In this document: positions 59,193 through 64,000 of the stretch, in pieces
Layout of the letters: every line of letters starts with the position of its first letter
Numbering within the stretch: position 1 is the stretch's first letter
Assembly: GCA_964467925.1 (NCBI GenBank)
Contig: CAYXSX010000001.1
Coordinates: forward strand, 248,001-312,000
Source: CAYXSX01 sp964467925
Lineage (GTDB): Bacteria; Pseudomonadota; Alphaproteobacteria; Micavibrionales; Micavibrionaceae
Length of the DNA: 64,000 nucleotides
Direction: 5' to 3'
Notes under the pieces: model-generated
Told to the model about the DNA's origin: nothing
The model's input: only the letters and a program-made list of their open reading frames with translations
Databases searched by the model: none
Translations under genes and position numbers: made by a program

Positions 59193-60425
59193 ATGCCCGT
59201 TAACTCTTCCAAGACCATAATTGCACTTTTTAACTACGGCGGCGGCATGCGCGGGCTCGTACCCGCGCATATCATGACCAAGATGGAAAAGGCGACGGGC
59301 CTTCGCATGGCCGATATGGTCGATGTGTTCTGCGGCCCTTCCACGGGTTCTATTTTGAATGCGGCGATGAACATCCCCCATACCGACGACCCGACGCGCC
59401 CCATGTACCGCGCCCGCCACATGGTGCGATTTTACGAGCGGGAGGGCGACAAGATTTTCCCGCCGGACAGATTCAGAGATTTCCGCGGCCTTATTCATGA
59501 CTTTAATAACCGTACGATGAAGCTAGGCCAGCTTAATTCGATTTTCCGTCACGGCCATTACGATAACTATCACCTTAACCGTGTGCTCAAAACGCTTTAC
59601 GGCGATACGCTACTGGCCGACTCCTTACGCTCACTCGTTATTCCCGTTTACAACATCGATGGCAACCAGCTCGAGATTACCGAGGAACCCGGTGAAACGG
59701 AAAATTCCCCCGCCCATACCAAAAACAATTTCGTCGACCGCGGCGGGCATGCACTCTGGCTGAAAAACATGCGCCTGAATTTGCGCAAGACCCAGCCCCC
59801 GATCGTAAAAATTCATGACGCGGTCATGGCCAGCACGGCGGCGCCGACCTATTTCCCCTGCCATCACTTCGAGGTCGATTATCACGATCAGCGCGGGCTG
59901 AAACATTATACCGGTATCGACGGCTCTATCTTCGACAACCCGTGCGTCACTTACCACGGCGCGATACGCCAGCATGTGCCGGATGATCACAAGCTGATCA
60001 TGATCACATTGGGCACAGGCCACACCTTGCGCTCTTTCAAAAAAGACGACTGGAACCGCTACGGCTCGCTCGGCGTGGTCGATCCGGTCAACGACCTGCC
60101 GCTCATCAATATCCTGTTCCACGCTTCAGAATCCGCGTTAATCGAAAGCTTCGAACAGGAAATGGGCGATAACGTTTACACCTTCAACAAATCACTCATT
60201 AGCGGCGCAGATCAGGGTCAGATGCCCAGCACGCAAATCGATAACGCCAGCCCCGAGAACCTGAAAAAAATGCGCAATTTCGCGGAAGAAATGATCGAGG
60301 AAAACCGCGCCAAATTCGACAAGGTCTGCGACCTGATGGTCCGTAACTACGAAACCCGCGCGGAAAACGAAGACGACGGTCTCTGGAATATAATCAAGCG
60401 CAAGCTTGGTCCCGAGAAGGATTAA
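59193..60425 (+). CDS. patatin-like phospholipase
   Basis: A 410-residue serine-aspartate lipid hydrolase. Oxyanion loop YGGGMRG (15-21), nucleophile elbow GPSTGS (48-53, Ser50) and catalytic Asp in IDGSIFDN are present. The rest has ASTAAPTYFPCHHFEVDY and a helical C-terminal tail. No signal peptide. Patatins can act on membrane lipids or as effectors; nothing here tells which. It is followed by copy C of the 96-bp element. Confidence 0.92.
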   Translation: MPVNSSKTIIALFNYGGGMRGLVPAHIMTKMEKATGLRMADMVDVFCGPSTGSILNAAMNIPHTDDPTRPMYRARHMVRFYEREGDKIFPPDRFRDFRGLIHDFNNRTMKLGQLNSIFRHGHYDNYHLNRVLKTLYGDTLLADSLRSLVIPVYNIDGNQLEITEEPGETENSPAHTKNNFVDRGGHALWLKNMRLNLRKTQPPIVKIHDAVMASTAAPTYFPCHHFEVDYHDQRGLKHYTGIDGSIFDNPCVTYHGAIRQHVPDDHKLIMITLGTGHTLRSFKKDDWNRYGSLGVVDPVNDLPLINILFHASESALIESFEQEMGDNVYTFNKSLISGADQGQMPSTQIDNASPENLKKMRNFAEEMIEENRAKFDKVCDLMVRNYETRAENEDDGLWNIIKRKLGPEKD

Positions 60426-60491
60426 GACCCTTTAACCACAATGCGCACAGGCGCAGCCGATGATTCACTGTTGGTAGGTGCTAAAACTTAG

Positions 60492-60586
60492 GCAAACAGC
60501 GTTTGATTTTAGCTAGGCACGAGGAGCGCCGTGTATAAAACATACACAAGCGACGAGTAACGACGATAAAATCGAACGATGGAAGC
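60492..60586 (-). repeat. 95-bp structured element, copy C
   Basis: GCAAACAGCGTTTGA ... AACGATGGAAGC. Outer stem GTTTGATTTTAGC with GATAAAATCGAAC (one mismatch), apical GTGTATaaaacATACAC. It abuts the stop codon of the aminotransferase at 60587 (0 bp). Confidence 0.9.
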
Positions 60587-61807
60587 TTAAGCCGCTTGCG
60601 CCTTGCCGTTCAGCGCTTTGCACGCCCGCTGGATACGGGTGCAGGCTTCTTTCAGCGCCTCTTCCGAAGTCGCATAGGAAATGCGGAAATAGGGCGAAAG
60701 GCCGAACGCATCGCCCTGCACGCAGGCTACGCCCTCGCTCTCCAGCAGATATGTGACGAAATCCTCATCGGTCTGAATGAGCTTCCCGCCCGGGGTTGTC
60801 TTGCCGATGCACCCTTCGCATGACGGAAACACATAAAATGCGCCTTCGGGCTTCAGGCACGTAATCCCTTCGGCATCGTTCAGCATATCCACCACCATGT
60901 CGCGGCGCTTTTTGAACGACTCGTTACGCGGAGCGAGGAAGGACTGATCCCCGTTTAGCGCAGCCACGGCCGCCGCCTGCGCGATGGAATTCGGGTTTGA
61001 CGTGCTCTGGCTCTGGATGATCCCCATCGCCTTGATGAGCGCGGCGGGCCCGCCCGCATAACCTATCCGCCAGCCCGTCATGGCGTATGATTTCGACACG
61101 CCGTTACAGGTCAGCGTGCGGTCGTAAAGCTTGGGCTCGACCTCCGCAGGCGTGCAGAATTCGAAATCGTCATAGACCAGATGCTCGTACATATCGTCCG
61201 TCATGATATAGACATGCGGTTGTTTAAGCAGGACGTTGGTGAGCGCCTTCATTTCCTTGCGGCTATACGCCCCGCCCGTCGGATTGGAAGGGGAGTTCAG
61301 AATAAGCCATTTTGTTTTGGGCGTAATCGCGGCTTCCAGTTCTTCAGGCTGGAGCTTGAAATTATTTTCCTCCGTACAGGCCACCGGAACGGGCGTACCT
61401 TCCGCCAGCATCACCATATCGGGGTAGGAAACCCAGAACGGTGCAGGGATAATCACCTCATCCCCCGGATTAAGAGAAGCCATCAACGCATTGTAAAGAA
61501 CCTGTTTTCCGCCTGTGCCAACCGTGATTTGGTTGCGCTCGTATTTCAGATTATTGTCGCGTTTGAACTTGGCGATGATGGCGTCTTTAAGCTCGTTCGT
61601 ACCATCCACGGCGGTGTATTTCGTATCGCCCGCATCAATCGCTTTCTTGGCCGCTTCTTTCACGAAATCGGGCGTATCAAAATCCGGCTCGCCCGCGCCC
61701 AGACCAATCACGTCCTTGCCCGCGGCCTTAAGCTCCTTGGCCTTGTTGGTAACGGCAATCGTGGGAGACGGCTTGATACGGCTTAAACGCTCGGCAATTA
61801 GTGACAT
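60587..61807 (-). CDS. aspartate aminotransferase (class I, prokaryotic type Ib-like)
   Basis: PLP enzyme transferring the amino group between aspartate and 2-oxoglutarate. Visible motifs: DVIGLGAGEPDFDTP (32-46), NSPSNPTGGAYSRKEM (171-186), the PLP Lys239 in GVSKSYAMTGWRIGY, and the C-terminal substrate Arg in FRISYATSEE. The 406 residues fit AatA-type enzymes of alphaproteobacteria, which may also act on prephenate. Single gene. Confidence 0.95.
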   Translation of the reverse strand: MSLIAERLSRIKPSPTIAVTNKAKELKAAGKDVIGLGAGEPDFDTPDFVKEAAKKAIDAGDTKYTAVDGTNELKDAIIAKFKRDNNLKYERNQITVGTGGKQVLYNALMASLNPGDEVIIPAPFWVSYPDMVMLAEGTPVPVACTEENNFKLQPEELEAAITPKTKWLILNSPSNPTGGAYSRKEMKALTNVLLKQPHVYIMTDDMYEHLVYDDFEFCTPAEVEPKLYDRTLTCNGVSKSYAMTGWRIGYAGGPAALIKAMGIIQSQSTSNPNSIAQAAAVAALNGDQSFLAPRNESFKKRRDMVVDMLNDAEGITCLKPEGAFYVFPSCEGCIGKTTPGGKLIQTDEDFVTYLLESEGVACVQGDAFGLSPYFRISYATSEEALKEACTRIQRACKALNGKAQAA

Positions 61808-61831
61808 GGTTCGGTCCTCTTCACTCTATTC

Positions 61832-61927
61832 GTCATCCTGAGCGAAAGGCGCCCCCGCGCCTGAAGTCGAAGGATCTCCTCAACAAGCTTTGAGATCCTT
61901 CCACTCGCTGCGCTCGGTCAGGATGAC
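61832..61927. repeat. GTCATCCTGA-type palindromic repeat overlapping the end of the APH-fold gene
   Basis: GTCATCCTGAGC ... TCAGGATGAC ends, inner GAAGGATCTCC / GAGATCCTTCC. On the minus strand its first bases supply the last two Ser codons and the TGA stop of the upstream kinase-like gene. Confidence 0.88.
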
Positions 61928-62931
61928 AGATTTTTATAAATACGGCGCACTTTCCCGCCATTCAAATCATTTATCGGGGCAAAATCAAGCCCTACCTGCG
62001 CACACCAGCGTTTAAATGGCGCAAGAACGGGTTTTTCCAGCGCGGTTAGTAAATATTTTTGAAGCCGCGGGATGTGCACCACATAATCGTCCCGTCCGCG
62101 CTCCACCGCCTGCATGGTGAAAAGCCCGATCACGCGGGAATGAAATTGCGCGGCTAATAAATCGTACCAATCCCTAAAAGCGTTTGCTTCCTCGCCCCCT
62201 AGCCCCTCGCAATAACGGGCGAGAATATCGGCTTTAAGATCTTGCGGCACATCGACCCGCGCGTCTTCGAGTAAGTTCACCAAATCATAAGGAAGCGGGC
62301 CGCAAACTGCATCCTGATAATCGATAAGGCCGCAGCGCCGGATGCCCTGTTCCCCTTCAACCCACATCAGGTTTTCGAGATGATAATCCATATGCAAAAA
62401 ACCCTGCGGACAGGGCGGCAAAGAAGCCTCTATCTCTTCCCACGCGGCCAGATAACTTTCCATCTCGATCTCTGAAAACTTCCGCCCAAGTTCCAGCGGC
62501 AAATAATATTCCACCATCTGGCGGCGGTTGTGATGAACGCGGCTCTCGCGGTATCGCGGTAAATCATCGGGGCAGGATGCGCCCTTCAGATGCTTTAGAA
62601 CGTCACAGGCCAGCGTGTAATAAGATGCCATATCCGCCCCTGCGCGGCGCACATCGCCGAATGATTTCGTGCCCAGATCCTCAAACTGCGCGCAAGCCAA
62701 ACCCTCGTCCAGCGCCAGAACGGCGGGCACTTTCACCCCCTGCTTCGCCAGCCATATGGTGATCCTGATAAAATCGCGCAGCTCTTCGCGCGCCTCTTCA
62801 TCGGCCTGCGGATAGAGCATGATAATGCTCGTGCGACCGTCCTTTTCCCCGCGATAATATTTGCGCGGCGAAAGGTCACCCGCCATCGGGATGATCGCAT
62901 CAAGATTAAGAGAATGGATAAATTTATTCAT
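61918..62931 (-). CDS. aminoglycoside-phosphotransferase-fold sugar kinase
   Basis: A 337-residue APH/ChoK-superfamily phosphotransferase. Catalytic loop FLHMDYHLENLMW (HxDxxxxN) and metal DYQD motif in CGLIDYQDAVCGPLPYDLVN are visible. It resembles AmgK-type N-acetylmuramate/N-acetylglucosamine kinases of alphaproteobacteria. The usual neighbours tsaE and the MurU nucleotidyltransferase are not adjacent, so the role is likely but not certain. The last residues (SS and stop) come from a palindromic repeat. Confidence 0.85.
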   Translation of the reverse strand: MNKFIHSLNLDAIIPMAGDLSPRKYYRGEKDGRTSIIMLYPQADEEAREELRDFIRITIWLAKQGVKVPAVLALDEGLACAQFEDLGTKSFGDVRRAGADMASYYTLACDVLKHLKGASCPDDLPRYRESRVHHNRRQMVEYYLPLELGRKFSEIEMESYLAAWEEIEASLPPCPQGFLHMDYHLENLMWVEGEQGIRRCGLIDYQDAVCGPLPYDLVNLLEDARVDVPQDLKADILARYCEGLGGEEANAFRDWYDLLAAQFHSRVIGLFTMQAVERGRDDYVVHIPRLQKYLLTALEKPVLAPFKRWCAQVGLDFAPINDLNGGKVRRIYKNLSS

Positions 62932-62942
62932 ATCAACACCCT

Positions 62943-63034
62943 GTCATCCCGAGGAACCCCGGACTTGATCCGGAGGACGAGGGATCTTCTTTCTAACGAA
63001 AGGACGAAGATCCCTCACATACGTTCGGGATGAC
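62943..63034. repeat. GTCATCCCGA-type palindromic repeat
   Basis: Ends GTCATCCCGAGG and TTCGGGATGAC with inner GGGATCTTC / GAAGATCCC. Variant of the GTCATCCTGA family. Confidence 0.85.
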
Positions 63035-63046
63035 ATTATTTAGAAT

Positions 63047-63475
63047 TCATGAGTTTTTGGTTTTACTCTTCGCCGCTATCAGTTTCAGCGCGTTAATATG
63101 CTGTTGGGATGCCTTGCCGCGCTTGGGGATAGGACCGTAGCCTTCCAGACCGAATTGCGCGCCGTTATCGCCCGCCACCGCGCGCAGGATTTCCTTGCCG
63201 AAAGCATGCTTTCCTGGCTTTTTGCCTGTGGCCGTAGCGGCTTTCACAGGAACTGGAGCCGCCGCAGGCGCTTTCTGTTTTTCTCCGCTGCGTCCAGCCA
63301 TAACGCGTTCGATATTATAGGCCACAATCCCGTTAAGATGTGCTTTTGTTAACGATTGCAACAACTTGACGTCTTCCATGCACCAGGAAATGATCAACTG
63401 GCGCGCCTTCAGCGCATTACCATTCGCCTTTTTCAGCGCTTCTTTGATCCGGCGCTCAACGTAACTTTCTGGCAT
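63047..63475 (-). CDS. protein of unknown function
   Basis: A 142-residue basic protein; no family recognised. The N-terminal half is helical (VERRIKEALKKANGNALKAR). A low-complexity Ala/Pro/Lys linker (about 70-90) separates it from a short C-terminal part with PIPKRGKASQQHINALKLIA. No signal or membrane segment. Nothing in the context indicates function. Confidence 0.75.
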   Translation of the reverse strand: MPESYVERRIKEALKKANGNALKARQLIISWCMEDVKLLQSLTKAHLNGIVAYNIERVMAGRSGEKQKAPAAAPVPVKAATATGKKPGKHAFGKEILRAVAGDNGAQFGLEGYGPIPKRGKASQQHINALKLIAAKSKTKNS

Positions 63476-63554
63476 TTTTAAGGCCTTTCGGTTGTTATCT
63501 TAACATTATATCAGCATCGCACGGATAATTCCATGCGCCAAGGGTTCTAATAAT

Positions 63555-63631
63555 GTCATCCTGAAGCCCTTGGGCTGAAGGATCTATTTTCAGCCGCAAA
63601 ATATCCTTCAGGCATACGCCTTCAGGATGAC
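63555..63631. repeat. GTCATCCTGAAG-type palindromic repeat
   Basis: GTCATCCTGAAGCCC / CTTCAGGATGAC ends with GAAGGATC / ATATCCTTC inside; closest in type to the nadE copy. Confidence 0.88.
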
Positions 63632-63641
63632 AGACGGGCTA

Positions 63642-63965
63642 TCAGTCGCGTAAACTGTTCTTTATCTGCTCAAAATACCGCTCTTCCGCCTCGTGGAAAT
63701 CGCCGTCCGACCAGAACAACGTATGGGCAAGGTTGAGCAATTCCTCACGGTCCTTGCGCTCGGTCACCTTTTCAAACAGCTTTTCAAAATCCTGCACCAC
63801 AGCCAGATCATTATTGAGCTGATTCAGCACAGCCGGCGGAAATTTATGCGTGCGAAATTGAAGTTTCAACACATTCATCTCTTCCATCGCCAGCTTGCCA
63901 TCGGCATGCGCCAGCGCCACAAGACACCGCCACATATGAAGCTCACTTTCGGATAACTCACTCAT
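63642..63965 (-). CDS. TerB-like small acidic protein
   Basis: A 107-residue helical protein resembling the TerB/DjlA-N fold: CLVALAHADGKLAMEEMNVL near the start and LAHTLFWSDGDFHEAEERYF near the end carry paired acidic DG motifs that bind metal in TerB-like domains. No other tellurite genes are present, so a resistance role is not implied. Start and promoter lie near the window end. Confidence 0.75.
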   Translation of the reverse strand: MSELSESELHMWRCLVALAHADGKLAMEEMNVLKLQFRTHKFPPAVLNQLNNDLAVVQDFEKLFEKVTERKDREELLNLAHTLFWSDGDFHEAEERYFEQIKNSLRD

Positions 63966-64000
63966 GTAACCACTCTAACGCATTCAAAAAAAGACTTACA

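Noticed and set aside
63642..63965. Tellurite-resistance operon
   Set aside because: Only a TerB-like small protein is seen; no terC, terD or related genes nearby.

Overview
The window reads as chromosome of a free-living Gram-negative alphaproteobacterium. Support comes from gene content: a eukaryote-type (GSII) glutamine synthetase, an OlsB/OlsA ornithine-lipid pair, a DUF3126-like protein, an ELM1-family protein, a class II DAHP synthase, trxB next to a lysR gene, lipid A/Kdo genes and a dnaG-rpoD block. A Micavibrio-like lineage is a guess that I cannot test here. There is no phage, IS transposase or CRISPR array. Most of the window is housekeeping DNA, but it is unusually rich in small palindromic repeats.

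Layout. leuB (131-1240, +) faces a 13-gene minus-strand block (16223 down to 1318) encoding a type IV pilus of the MSHA type: MshE/PilB ATPase with a predicted c-di-GMP-binding MshEN domain, a PilM/PilN-like MshI, PilO/MshJ-like and PilP/MshK-like proteins, a TPR protein, prepilin peptidase, PilT, PilU, a lipoprotein secretin and a prepilin. An ABC-2 exporter is split between the two halves of this block. No PilC platform gene is seen. Then come glnII, an unknown protein, an OmpA-like envelope protein, tRNA-Arg(ACG), olsB-olsA, a DUF3126-like gene, three genes for secreted proteins (two of them Cys-rich paralogues), the waaA-lpxK-lpxL operon, gor, an HD-domain gene and a class II DAHP synthase.

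From 34.4 to 36.9 kb, nadE is flanked by two small nuclease-like genes (GIY-YIG and GxxExxY) and itself carries an in-frame palindromic repeat. gltX, a TrmJ-like methyltransferase, rpsD, a metallo-beta-lactamase-fold protein, a CAU tRNA (probably Ile2), an ICMT-like membrane protein, rpoD, dnaG and a YqeY-like gene follow. The carbamoyl-phosphate synthase operon is carA - beta-carbonic anhydrase - unknown - carB, then a SpoT-like HD protein. The right end holds greA, an Lrp regulator, the ELM1 gene (also with an in-frame repeat), trxB, lysR, a candidate small RNA or small ORF, a patatin, an aspartate aminotransferase, an APH-fold kinase and two small genes.

The most unusual signal is the set of palindromic repeats. 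(1) A 95-96 bp element occurs three times, each time between convergent genes with one end 0-4 bp from the stop codon of the minus-strand gene, and its stems differ by compensatory changes. (2) A GTCATCCTGA-type inverted-repeat family lies mostly between genes, but one copy sits in frame inside nadE and another supplies a stop codon. (3) A GIY-YIG gene lies between the two halves of one such palindrome. (4) A CACGAAG/CACGGAG family forms long intergenic inverted repeats.
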